Of a DNA stretch of 13,242 nucleotides, positions 6,586 through 12,981 are shown piece after piece. The notes under the pieces were generated by a model that worked only from the letters and a program-made list of their open reading frames with translations, was not told where the DNA came from and ran no database searches. The position numbers and the translations under genes are program-made. The stretch is from MFZZ01 sp964610165 (GTDB taxonomy: Bacteria; Patescibacteriota; Microgenomatia; UBA1406; GWC2-37-13): contig CAZSUZ010000031.1 of NCBI GenBank assembly GCA_964610165.1, forward strand, positions 1 through 13,242. Direction: 5' to 3'. Numbering within the stretch: the first letter of the stretch is position 1; each line of letters opens with the position of its first letter.

Positions 6586-6627
6586 AAAAGAAAAAGCGAC
6601 TGACAGAACTTGTGTCTGCCAGCCGCT
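6586..6627 (-). terminator. Intrinsic terminator of the minus-strand gene ending at 6640
   Basis: Read on the minus strand, agcggctggcaga pairs with tctgtcagtcgct over 13 positions (11 Watson-Crick and 2 G-U), around a 7-nt loop. The stem is followed directly by TTTTCTTTT. On the plus strand the G-U positions become A-C mismatches and no T run follows, so it should work mainly for the leftward transcript. It lies between convergent genes. Confidence 0.85.
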
Positions 6628-6639
6628 ACGAGTGAATAT

Positions 6640-6996
6640 TCAGTTATTCGTTCTTGTGCGAATGATTATACCTTTTGTCTCAGCTTCGTAGAGATAGGTA
6701 TCAAATGTCCAGATATAATCAATTTCGAGAATCTCTTTATTTGGATTGTCTTTTTCCCAGTTATCTATTCTGGTTAAGACTACTCCAATATTCTCATGTA
6801 AATCGCCACTAAGATTCAAGGGAATATAGTGCATATTCCCTTGTGATGCAATTCCTGTCTGCAAATCAAAAGGAATTGGAACAGTTGGCTGTGGCATCGT
6901 GGTTTCTTGATTTATGAATGATTGCAATATTAATACTGCAATCACTATTACCAATGACCCAATTGCGATTATTGCGCCACCTCTTGATCTTTTCAT
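6640..6996 (-). CDS. Small membrane-anchored protein of unknown function
   Basis: A 118-aa protein that I do not recognise. It starts MKRSRGG, followed by one strongly hydrophobic segment at about 8-27 (AIIAIGSLVIVIAVLILQSF), which suggests a signal anchor with the C-terminal ~90 residues outside the cytoplasm. This outer part opens with a Pro/Thr-rich stretch (TTMPQPTVPIPF) and then looks mixed alpha/beta. It has no cysteines or obvious catalytic motif. Unlike most genes here it has a full leader: a perfect AGGAGG Shine-Dalgarno 5 nt before the ATG and an extended -10 about 50 nt upstream. It ends 13 nt before a strong terminator. It follows secA on the same strand, but with its own promoter. 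Confidence 0.75.
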   Translation of the reverse strand: MKRSRGGAIIAIGSLVIVIAVLILQSFINQETTMPQPTVPIPFDLQTGIASQGNMHYIPLNLSGDLHENIGVVLTRIDNWEKDNPNKEILEIDYIWTFDTYLYEAETKGIIIRTRTNN

Positions 6997-7001
6997 AACA
7001 T

Positions 7002-7054
7002 CCTCCTTAGATGTTGAATGAAATCACAGAAAATTCACTAAATATATTATATCA
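7002..7054 (-). promoter_or_regulatory. Extended -10 promoter, leader and AGGAGG site for the 6996 gene
   Basis: On the minus strand TGATATAAT (7054-7046) is a consensus extended -10. Initiation is expected near 7039, giving a leader of about 43 nt. A perfect AGGAGG at 7007-7002 is 5 nt from the ATG at 6996. A second TATAAT on the same strand at 7064-7059 could be an alternative -10. Confidence 0.75.
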
Positions 7055-7084
7055 AAATATTATAGGATATAAAGTAGGTTTGTA

Positions 7085-9823
7085 TTAATTCGGATAATGA
7101 CATTTTTTATATTTCTTGCCACTTCCACACCAACAGGGATCATTGCGACCTATTTTTTTCTTAGCAACTTGGTCTACTTCCAAATTTACTTTTGTAGCAG
7201 GAAGTGATTTTGCTTTTTGAACAACAGGTTTTTCTACTGGTTCTTTTTTGAAAGGATTAATACGAGATGCAGATTGTAATACCATCTCTTGTTGTTCTGG
7301 CTGATTTGCATGAAAATGATCTTCATGTTTTTCTACCTGTACGCGCATAATACGACGAATTGATTCATACTGAATAGAACCAATTAGTTGTTCAAACATT
7401 CTAAATGCTTCATTTTTGTATTCCACCAAAGGATCCATATTTGCATGTGCTCGTAAATTAATTCCTTCACGCAAATCATCAATTGCAGATAAATGTTGTG
7501 TCCAGAACTGATCGAATGTGCTTAAAAAGAGTGAGCGAACTATTTGGTACCAAACTTCTTTACCTAATTTTTCTTCTTGTTCACCAAACTTCTTTTCTGC
7601 TGCATTCATAATTGCAGAAATTGCTTGTTCTTGATCTTGATCTTCAATAATGGATCCTAATTTTCTCACTTGAATATCAAGTAATAATTCAACATCATTT
7701 TCAAACTGTTTCTGCATTTCAGGATCTGATTCACGAAGTGCAAAAAAGCTAGTTGTCATAGAAACTACATGCTCTTCAACCATTTTGAAGAAAGTATCTG
7801 TAAAAGCCTCTGCATCTTGTTCTGGCAGTAAAAGCATTTTGCGGCGAAGTGCATACAAAATATCTCGTTGTCTGTTTAAAACATCATCGTATTCAACTAA
7901 ATGTTTACGAATATCAAAATTAAAGCCTTCAACTTTTACTTGTGCTTGTTCGATTGCTCGAGAAACCATGCCATGGCTCAGTGGTTGATCTTCTGGAAAT
8001 TTAAGCATGGTCATAAGGTTACTGATCTGTTCACCTCCGAAAATGCGCATAACATCATCTTCAAGAGATACAAAGAATTGTGTCTCTCCACTATCACCTT
8101 GTCGTCCAGATCTTCCTCGCAACTGATTATCAATACGTCGAGATTCATGACGTTCTGTACCAATAACATATAGTCCACCTAACTCAAGAACTTCATTATG
8201 TTCTTTCTGCCATGCTTCTTCGGCTTTTTTAAATTGTGCTTCTGTTTTATATTGACCTTTTTGTACTTCTCCACCAAGAACGATATCAACTCCTCGGCCA
8301 GCCATATTTGTTGCAACAGTTATTGCATGTTTACGACCTGCTTGAGAAATAATATGAGCTTCCCGTTCATGATTTTTTGCATTTAACAGTTCGTGTGGAA
8401 TACCTTTTTGTTTAAGTAATTTGGATACGTATTCGTTTTTATCAATAGAAGTTGTTCCCACAAGAACTGGTCTTCCTACTTTGTATTGTTCAATAATAGT
8501 TTCAACAACTGCATTAAATTTAGCTTTTTCAGTTTTGTAAATTAAATCTGGGTGATCTTTTCGAATATTTGGTCTGTGAGTTGGGACAACAAAAACATCT
8601 GTTTTATAAATTTTATTAAATTCCTCTGCTTCTGTTACAGCAGTTCCTGTCATACCAGCAAGTTTTTCGTAGCCTCTAAAATAATTTTGCAATGAAACAG
8701 TTGCTAAGGTTTTTGATTCTTGTTTAATAGTTACATTTTCTTTTGCTTCAATTGCTTGATGTAAACCTTCAGAAAAACGTCTTCCTTCTAATAATCGACC
8801 GGTAAATTCATCAACAATAATAACTTCATCATTTCGGACAATATAATCTTTATCTTTTTTAAATAATGTATTTGCTTTTAACGCAGCTTCAATATGGAAT
8901 AACGTTTCGTAATCTTGTTCATACACATTAGAAACGCCAAGCATTTTTTCAATATGTTCAATTCCTTTTTCTGTTAAATGAGCAGTCTTTAATTTTTCAT
9001 CAATTAAATAATCTTCTTCTTTTAAACTTTTGACATATTTTGCGTAATCATAATATTTAGAAATATCTTGATCTATTGGTGCTGAAATAATGTGTGGCGT
9101 TCTTGCTTCATCGATAAGAACAGAATCTGCCTCATCTACAATTGCATAATGAAATCCGCGCTGATTAATTTGATTTGGATTATTTGCCATGTTGTCACGT
9201 AAATAATCGAATCCGAATTCGGAATTAATACCATAGGTAATATCTGCGTCATAAGCTTCTTTACGTGTAATTTGTTTTAAGTGAATAAGTCGTGGATCAA
9301 AACCGGTTTCTTCGTTAATGAATTCTGGATCGTATAGCAATGATTTACCAGAAATAATTGCTGCTGTTTTCATTCCTAATGTATGGAAAATTGCACCCAT
9401 CCAACCTGCATCTCGTCGGGCTAAGTAATCATTTACAGTTACCAGATGTGCACCTTTACCAGTTAATGCATTTAAATATAAAGCAGTTGTTGCAGTTAAT
9501 GTTTTACCTTCACCTGTTTTTTGCTCGATAATTTTTCCTTGATTTAAAGCCATTCCAGCCATTAATTGCACGTCATAATGACGCATATTATTAACACGTC
9601 GAGCAGCCTCTCGAACAAGCGCAAAACTCCAAGGTAATACTTCATCTAGTGTTTTTTTTCCACTTTGAACTTCTTTTTTTAATTTTTCTGTTTCTTTTGC
9701 AAAATCAATAACTTTAAGAGCTCGTGCTTTTTCTTCTAATGAATTAATTGCAGTAACGGTACTTTGAAGTTCTGCAATTTGTTTTTGGTTGAAGTCAAAT
9801 AATTTTGTTATGAATGAAAACAT
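7085..9823 (-). CDS. secA: Protein translocase ATPase SecA
   Basis: SecA drives export of unfolded preproteins through SecYEG at the cytoplasmic membrane. From the ATG at 9823 the protein is 912 aa and begins MFSFITKLFDFNQKQ. Visible are IIEQKTGEGKTLTA (Walker A, about 103-108), VNDYLARRDAGWMG, FGFDYLRDNM, VDEADSVLIDEARTP (Walker B/DEAD), VEGFNFDIRKHLVEYDDVLN, GTERHESRRIDNQLRGRSGRQGD (split here by description: TERHESRRIDNQLRG then RSGRQGDSG) and a C-terminal zinc site DPCWCGSGKKYKKCH (CxCx8CH). Between MKTAAIISG and ADITYGINSEFG there is an extra ~25-30-residue segment (KSLLYDPEF... to TRKEAYD) not found in E. coli or Bacillus SecA; I recall similar loops in CPR SecA. An in-frame GTG at 9841 would add six residues, but it overlaps the -10 box, so the ATG is preferred. 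Confidence 0.97.
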   Translation of the reverse strand: MFSFITKLFDFNQKQIAELQSTVTAINSLEEKARALKVIDFAKETEKLKKEVQSGKKTLDEVLPWSFALVREAARRVNNMRHYDVQLMAGMALNQGKIIEQKTGEGKTLTATTALYLNALTGKGAHLVTVNDYLARRDAGWMGAIFHTLGMKTAAIISGKSLLYDPEFINEETGFDPRLIHLKQITRKEAYDADITYGINSEFGFDYLRDNMANNPNQINQRGFHYAIVDEADSVLIDEARTPHIISAPIDQDISKYYDYAKYVKSLKEEDYLIDEKLKTAHLTEKGIEHIEKMLGVSNVYEQDYETLFHIEAALKANTLFKKDKDYIVRNDEVIIVDEFTGRLLEGRRFSEGLHQAIEAKENVTIKQESKTLATVSLQNYFRGYEKLAGMTGTAVTEAEEFNKIYKTDVFVVPTHRPNIRKDHPDLIYKTEKAKFNAVVETIIEQYKVGRPVLVGTTSIDKNEYVSKLLKQKGIPHELLNAKNHEREAHIISQAGRKHAITVATNMAGRGVDIVLGGEVQKGQYKTEAQFKKAEEAWQKEHNEVLELGGLYVIGTERHESRRIDNQLRGRSGRQGDSGETQFFVSLEDDVMRIFGGEQISNLMTMLKFPEDQPLSHGMVSRAIEQAQVKVEGFNFDIRKHLVEYDDVLNRQRDILYALRRKMLLLPEQDAEAFTDTFFKMVEEHVVSMTTSFFALRESDPEMQKQFENDVELLLDIQVRKLGSIIEDQDQEQAISAIMNAAEKKFGEQEEKLGKEVWYQIVRSLFLSTFDQFWTQHLSAIDDLREGINLRAHANMDPLVEYKNEAFRMFEQLIGSIQYESIRRIMRVQVEKHEDHFHANQPEQQEMVLQSASRINPFKKEPVEKPVVQKAKSLPATKVNLEVDQVAKKKIGRNDPCWCGSGKKYKKCHYPN

Positions 9824-9831
9824 ATTTGTAA

Positions 9832-9840
9832 AATATAACA
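9832..9840 (-). promoter_or_regulatory. Extended -10 (TGTTATATT) for secA
   Basis: On the minus strand TGTTATATT (9840-9832) matches TGnTATAAT with one change. It ends 8 nt before the ATG at 9823, so the predicted leader is about 2 nt. No Shine-Dalgarno is visible. Its overlap with the alternative GTG at 9841 decides the start. Confidence 0.6.
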
Positions 9841-9887
9841 CAACAACTAATAGAAAAGACTGAAAAACACTTATTTAAAAGAAGATG

Positions 9888-10607
9888 TTATTGAATAAAA
9901 TACTCGTTAGGTATAATCAGAAATCTTTCTGCATCATAGCGAGTAGTATCTGCATTTTCAAGATTTGCTGCAACCACAACGTGTATAGAATCACCTTCTT
10001 TTAATTTTGAGAACCCTATTTTCTCCATTGCCAATGTTTTGATATTCAACATTTGCTGAGTTGTTCGTGTTTGAATATCGAGCGTATAATTTATTTTATC
10101 AAGTGAAATAATTTTGACTGTATAATCTTCAGTGTTAACTTCTGTTATTTTTCCTGTTAGAACAATAAAAGGAGTGTCTTTATATACTGCATTTGCAGTA
10201 ATTTCTGAACTAATTTCTGGCCCTCTTACAAAGACATAATCACCTTTTTTTATATCTTCTGCATTTAAATCTCGTGTTGATGTTCCAGATATTTGATAAT
10301 ACTTAGTTAATGTACTATCTAAACCGGCAGTATATTCATCACCATCTTGAGTAATTACCAATGAATCTTTGCTTACGCTTTTTACAATACCAGATACTGC
10401 TTTTTCATTTGCACCTTTCATTTCAGATACTGTTTCTGCTACTTTTTCCTTTAATTTATCTACTTCAGCATCTAAATCGGCTTCTGCTTCTGTTGGGGAT
10501 GCTTTCACTGTTGTTGGTGATAATTTTGGTGTTGTTGATTGAGCAATTACTGGTACGGTAATAGAACCAGCAAATACTAATGCAATAAGCCAGATATAAT
10601 ATCTCAT
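9888..10607 (-). CDS. Exported protein with small beta-domain repeats (DUF5666-like), unknown function
   Basis: The 239-aa protein has a clear signal peptide (MRYYIWLIALVFAGSITVPVIAQ, probable cleavage after about 22). A Thr/Pro-rich spacer and an acidic helix (about 40-68, EAEADLDAEVDKLKEKVAETV) that could form a coiled coil follow. Then come two beta-rich units: VSGIVKSVSKDSLVITQDGDEYTAGL...IKKGDYVFVRG and LTGKITEVNTEDYTVKIISLDKINYTL...LKEGDSIHVVV. The pattern 'G-x-I/V-x-x-V-x-x-D-x-x-x-V ... K-x-G-D-x-V-x-V' resembles DUF5666-type domains; this is by eye only. Its ATG overlaps the stop of the preceding gene (ATGA, 10604-10607), which implies one mRNA and translational coupling with the glucodextranase-B-like protein. 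Both proteins act outside the membrane, perhaps together. Confidence 0.75.
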   Translation of the reverse strand: MRYYIWLIALVFAGSITVPVIAQSTTPKLSPTTVKASPTEAEADLDAEVDKLKEKVAETVSEMKGANEKAVSGIVKSVSKDSLVITQDGDEYTAGLDSTLTKYYQISGTSTRDLNAEDIKKGDYVFVRGPEISSEITANAVYKDTPFIVLTGKITEVNTEDYTVKIISLDKINYTLDIQTRTTQQMLNIKTLAMEKIGFSKLKEGDSIHVVVAANLENADTTRYDAERFLIIPNEYFIQ

Positions 10608-11029
10608 TCTTCAACGTAATAAACTTTTAAAATAATCTCTTGTGGATTACTACTATTTGAATAGGCATTAATACTTAGTGTATTTTCACCAAGAGCTAAA
10701 GTAAATGGAATAGCAAAATCTTCTTTTTCGTTTTTAAGAATTTCACTATAAATTTGAGATTGCACAACTATAAGACTGTTAGGTTGTGCTTTACCTTTAA
10801 TAGTAATATCTTTTTTCTTTACTACAATATTCTCTGCCGGTTCTTGTATGGTAAGAATTGTTTGTCCTTCTGAAGTGGAATTTGTTGTTACAACTTTTGT
10901 TTGTTCGGTATCGCCAACAGGAATTACTTTTGTTTGATCTGTACCTGATGACTTAAAAAGTACAAACAAACCTATTCCTACTCCTAGAAGAATTCCAAGA
11001 GAAATTGCAATAACTGTTTCTCGTTTCAT
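10604..11029 (-). CDS. Membrane-anchored protein with a glucodextranase-B-like (Ig-fold) domain
   Basis: A 141-aa protein: N-terminal anchor at about 5-25 (TVIAISLGILLGVGIGLFVLF), then a Thr/Ser/Gln-rich linker, then one domain at about 58-141. The domain reads LTIQEPAENIVVKKKDITIKG, then AQPNSLIVVQSQIY, then KEDFAIPFTLALGENTLSIN and ILKVYYVEE. This is the pattern of bacterial Ig-like domains called glucodextranase-B-like: an 'x-P-x-x-x-x-V ... I-x-I-x-G-x-x-x-P-x-S-x-V' half followed by 'F-x-x-x-x-x-L-x-x-G-x-N-x-I-x-x-x-A'. Such domains are structural or binding modules at the cell surface; no enzyme part is attached. It is the first gene of a two-gene unit with the exported protein at 9888-10607. 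The start is the ATG 6 nt after TATAAT. Confidence 0.75.
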   Translation of the reverse strand: MKRETVIAISLGILLGVGIGLFVLFKSSGTDQTKVIPVGDTEQTKVVTTNSTSEGQTILTIQEPAENIVVKKKDITIKGKAQPNSLIVVQSQIYSEILKNEKEDFAIPFTLALGENTLSINAYSNSSNPQEIILKVYYVEE

Positions 11030-11035
11030 ATAGTA

Positions 11036-11041
11036 ATTATA
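11036..11041 (-). promoter_or_regulatory. TATAAT -10 box for leaderless start of the 11029 gene
   Basis: On the minus strand a perfect TATAAT (11041-11036) is followed after exactly 6 nt (tactat) by the ATG at 11029. No Shine-Dalgarno is present. The spacing equals that at 378 and 3924. Confidence 0.65.
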
Positions 11042-11084
11042 AAATACATGCTTCTTAATGAGAAGTCTTCCCTATAAAAGAGAG

Positions 11085-11999
11085 TTATATTCTACCAGAT
11101 AATGATTTGGTAAGCACTTCTGGTATTTTTTCTATCAAATTAATCATATTATACCAATACCCTTTTTCTATTTTAAGTTCATCTGCTGCGCCTTTTACTA
11201 AAAAAGACGCCACAACGGCAGATGTAAAAGGATCATTTTTGGTATAAAGTGAGGTTGTTAAGCCAGCTAAGATATCGCCAGAACCACCTTTTGTAAGACC
11301 TTGATTACCACCTTCAATAATAACCGTTTCACTTCCATCAGAAATAATATCTACAATAGCTTTTAATAAAATTACACAGTTATATTCTTTTGCATATTCT
11401 TTTATTACTTCTGTCTTTTCTTCCAATGATAATGATGTAACATCGCGACCAAATAGACGTTCGAATTCTCCTTGGTGAGGAGTAATTATTGCTTTTTGAT
11501 GTAACTGTTTAAGCAATTCTTTATCCATCATTTGCAAAGCACCAGCATCAAACACAAATTTTTTTTCTGGAAAATGTTCTATTAGATACTGTGTAATTGC
11601 AAAAGAGTAAGAAGATTCATCTGTCAAAGCAATAATATTGTTAAAATCTGATTCATTTTGAAAAGCAGATTCAGATCTTACCATTCCTGGACCAATTAAT
11701 ATTGCATCATCTTCTTTAACATATTCTAAAATATCTTTTTTGTGTACAACAATACCATTTCTAAAAATAGTTTTTAATTTTGAAAATATTTCAAGATTTT
11801 CTTCTGTAGAAGAATAATGCACCATATCAAGAAAATGTGAAGCTACTTCTGCTGCCCATAAAGACGCTGCATGAAACAAAGTAGAACCGCCAATAATTAG
11901 CGCTTTTCCGTTCTGACCTTTATGTGATTTGTCACTCGGAAGAACAAGTTTGTCTAAGTACGGTTTAAAATCGTTTAGATGTGATGTTTTTAAAATCAT
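11085..11999 (-). CDS. nnrD: ADP/ATP-dependent NAD(P)H-hydrate dehydratase (NnrD, YjeF C-terminal type)
   Basis: The enzyme repairs hydrated, inactive NADHX/NADPHX by ATP- or ADP-dependent dehydration, and belongs to the ribokinase-like fold. The 304-aa protein shows HKGQNGKALIIGGSTLFHAA (about 26-45), ILIGPGM (100-106), FVFDAGALQMM (148-158), IITPHQGEFERLFG (171-184) and TKGGSGDILAGLTTSLY (236-252). Asp242 in GSGD is the expected catalytic base. The family block LKG-x-x-T-x-I is only loosely kept (LLKAIVDIISDG). The epimerase half (NnrE), often fused at the N-terminus in other bacteria, is absent and not encoded nearby. The start ATG is 14 nt after a TACAAT box, giving a leader of about 8 nt without Shine-Dalgarno. 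Confidence 0.88.
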   Translation of the reverse strand: MILKTSHLNDFKPYLDKLVLPSDKSHKGQNGKALIIGGSTLFHAASLWAAEVASHFLDMVHYSSTEENLEIFSKLKTIFRNGIVVHKKDILEYVKEDDAILIGPGMVRSESAFQNESDFNNIIALTDESSYSFAITQYLIEHFPEKKFVFDAGALQMMDKELLKQLHQKAIITPHQGEFERLFGRDVTSLSLEEKTEVIKEYAKEYNCVILLKAIVDIISDGSETVIIEGGNQGLTKGGSGDILAGLTTSLYTKNDPFTSAVVASFLVKGAADELKIEKGYWYNMINLIEKIPEVLTKSLSGRI

Positions 12000-12002
12000 A
12001 TT

Positions 12003-12022
12003 TTATTGCTATAATTGTACCA
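12003..12022. promoter_or_regulatory. Bidirectional -10 element between nnrD and 12165; 20-bp copy of the alaS promoter
   Basis: TATAATTGTA gives overlapping -10 boxes on both strands: TATAAT at 12010-12015 rightward, and TACAAT at 12019-12014 leftward for nnrD. The whole 20-mer ttattgctataattgtacca is identical to 12982-13001 at the alaS promoter. Leftward use fits nnrD. Rightward use would start near 12022, where no ATG follows closely, so it would give either a long leader for the 12165 operon or a short non-coding RNA. Confidence 0.55.
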
Positions 12023-12110
12023 TCCCTCTGACTTGCTATCTAATTAGTCATTTAAAATCGTCATATTCTAATTGTATTACTCTAAGAGATGCAATACTAT
12101 AGCTCTTCTT

Positions 12111-12130
12111 TGATATAATAACATTATATC
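12111..12130 (+). promoter_or_regulatory. Extended -10 with overlapping dyad, promoter of the 12165-12826 operon
   Basis: TGATATAAT (12111-12119) is a consensus extended -10, identical to the one of the 6996 gene. It forms one arm of a perfect 8-bp inverted repeat GATATAAT-aac-ATTATATC (12112-12130) that covers the -10 and the expected start near 12126. The leader to the ATG at 12165 is about 39 nt and carries GAGGA at 12156-12160. The dyad could be an operator, or a second -10 on the opposite strand (TATAAT, 12128-12123). The rest of 12023-12110 holds only weak AT-rich hairpins. Confidence 0.6.
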
Positions 12131-12164
12131 GTACGTTCACACATCTGGTTAAAGTGAGGAAGAA

Positions 12165-12464
12165 ATGCTAGAACTATTACTTTGTTGGATATTCCTTACG
12201 TTAGTAGGAGTATTATTTATTGTTTTGATTTTTATTTCTAGAATGATATTTGGTATTCCAATAAGTTGGAAGAGACCAATATTAGTTGCTGAAAAGAGAT
12301 CTGAAAGCAATAACACATCTCCAAAGAAAGAAAATCAAACCAGCCGTTATATCCCCCTTAATGAGACCAAAGAACCATCATCAGGTAATGGTTATTATGA
12401 TGATGATCTTGGTTGGCGATTTCGAAATGGAAACAATAGTCGTGGGAGTCAAGGTAAAGGTTAA
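12165..12464 (+). CDS. Small membrane protein with hydrophilic tail, unknown function
   Basis: A 99-aa protein that I do not recognise. Residues 1-32 form one long hydrophobic segment (LELLLCWIFLTLVGVLFIVL, then IFISRMIFGIPI) and the rest is polar: a Lys/Glu/Ser-rich stretch at about 42-72 and a Gly/Asn-rich end (GNGYYDDDLGWRFRNGNN). This suggests one membrane pass with a mostly disordered tail. It is the first gene of a two-gene operon, with GAGGA 4 nt before the ATG and a leader of about 39 nt. The partner gene starts 20 nt after its stop and also ends in a Gly-rich tail, so the two products may act together. Confidence 0.65.
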   Translation: MLELLLCWIFLTLVGVLFIVLIFISRMIFGIPISWKRPILVAEKRSESNNTSPKKENQTSRYIPLNETKEPSSGNGYYDDDLGWRFRNGNNSRGSQGKG

Positions 12465-12484
12465 GTATAAAGAAGGAGATAAAT

Positions 12485-12826
12485 ATGTCTGACGGTTTAG
12501 TAATGGTACTTTCTTTGTACGGAATCACACTGTTACTATTTGGATTATTCATAGCAACAGCTAAAAATCCAGGATGTCTGACAATAATTTTCATGCTTTT
12601 AGCTATAGGGAGCTTTGTTATTGCCGATCTTACACTGCTTGTGGTAGCATACCAAGAGGAATGGCCATTTCTCCTTCAATTAGGTTGTTGGGGAATTGTA
12701 ATCTATTCTTTAACCCTAGCTTTTAGTAAAAATACGAAAAAGTTTTATCATCCACCTCGTTCAATCCCACCAGCAAAGGGAACAGGTGGTGGTGAATATG
12801 GGCGAGGCCCTGGCAGAAGACCTTAA
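12485..12826 (+). CDS. Small polytopic membrane protein with Gly/Pro-rich tail, unknown function
   Basis: A 113-aa protein that I do not recognise. Hydrophobic segments at about 5-24 (LVMVLSLYGITLLLFGLFIA), 31-55 (CLTIIFMLLAIGSFVIADLT) and 62-80 (PFLLQLGCWGIVIYSLTLAF) predict three membrane passes. The C-terminal ~30 residues are basic and rich in Gly and Pro (HPPRSIPPAKGTGGGEYGRG, then PGRRP). A strong AAGGAG at 12473-12478, 6 nt from the ATG, fixes the start. It is the second gene of the operon with 12165 and is followed by a long terminator. No catalytic motif is visible. Confidence 0.7.
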   Translation: MSDGLVMVLSLYGITLLLFGLFIATAKNPGCLTIIFMLLAIGSFVIADLTLLVVAYQEEWPFLLQLGCWGIVIYSLTLAFSKNTKKFYHPPRSIPPAKGTGGGEYGRGPGRRP

Positions 12827-12884
12827 TAATTAGCACCGAAAAGTAGAGGAGGAATCGACGTCAATCTAAACGCAATTGCTGCAG

Positions 12885-12933
12885 AAAGAAAAAGCATCGA
12901 TCTTCCAGACATACTGATCGGTGCTTTTTCTTT
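12885..12933. terminator. Strong intrinsic terminator, potentially bidirectional
   Basis: Arms aaagaaaaagcatcgatc (12885-12902) and gatcggtgctttttcttt (12916-12933) pair over 18 positions with a single U-G wobble, around a 13-nt loop. The right arm supplies the T-rich tail for rightward transcripts of the 12165-12826 operon, and the left arm does so for leftward transcripts. It could therefore also stop antisense RNA from the alaS promoter region. Confidence 0.85.
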
Positions 12934-12953
12934 ATATAATTACAAAAAGGCTT

Positions 12954-12972
12954 TATTCTATTCTATTCTATT
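12954..12972. repeat. Short TATTC tandem repeat upstream of alaS
   Basis: Three perfect copies of TATTC and a fourth partial copy (TATT) lie about 17-35 nt upstream of the alaS -10 box, where a -35 element would sit. Copy-number change by slippage could alter promoter spacing, but three units are too few to claim phase variation. Confidence 0.5.
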
Positions 12973-12981
12973 AAATATAAC

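Noticed and set aside
7785..8386. Plus-strand frames opposite secA
   Set aside because: They are antisense to conserved SecA sequence, low in complexity, and have no promoter or Shine-Dalgarno.
11051..11065. Terminator for nnrD at the small hairpin cttct-taatg-agaag
   Set aside because: The stem is only 5 bp and lies about 20 nt past the nnrD stop without a following T tract on the minus strand; it may be chance.
12876..12917. Leader peptide of 13 codons starting at TTG 12876
   Set aside because: The start is 23 nt from the AGGAGG site, too far for normal initiation, and the frame runs into the terminator stem. No coding signal is visible.
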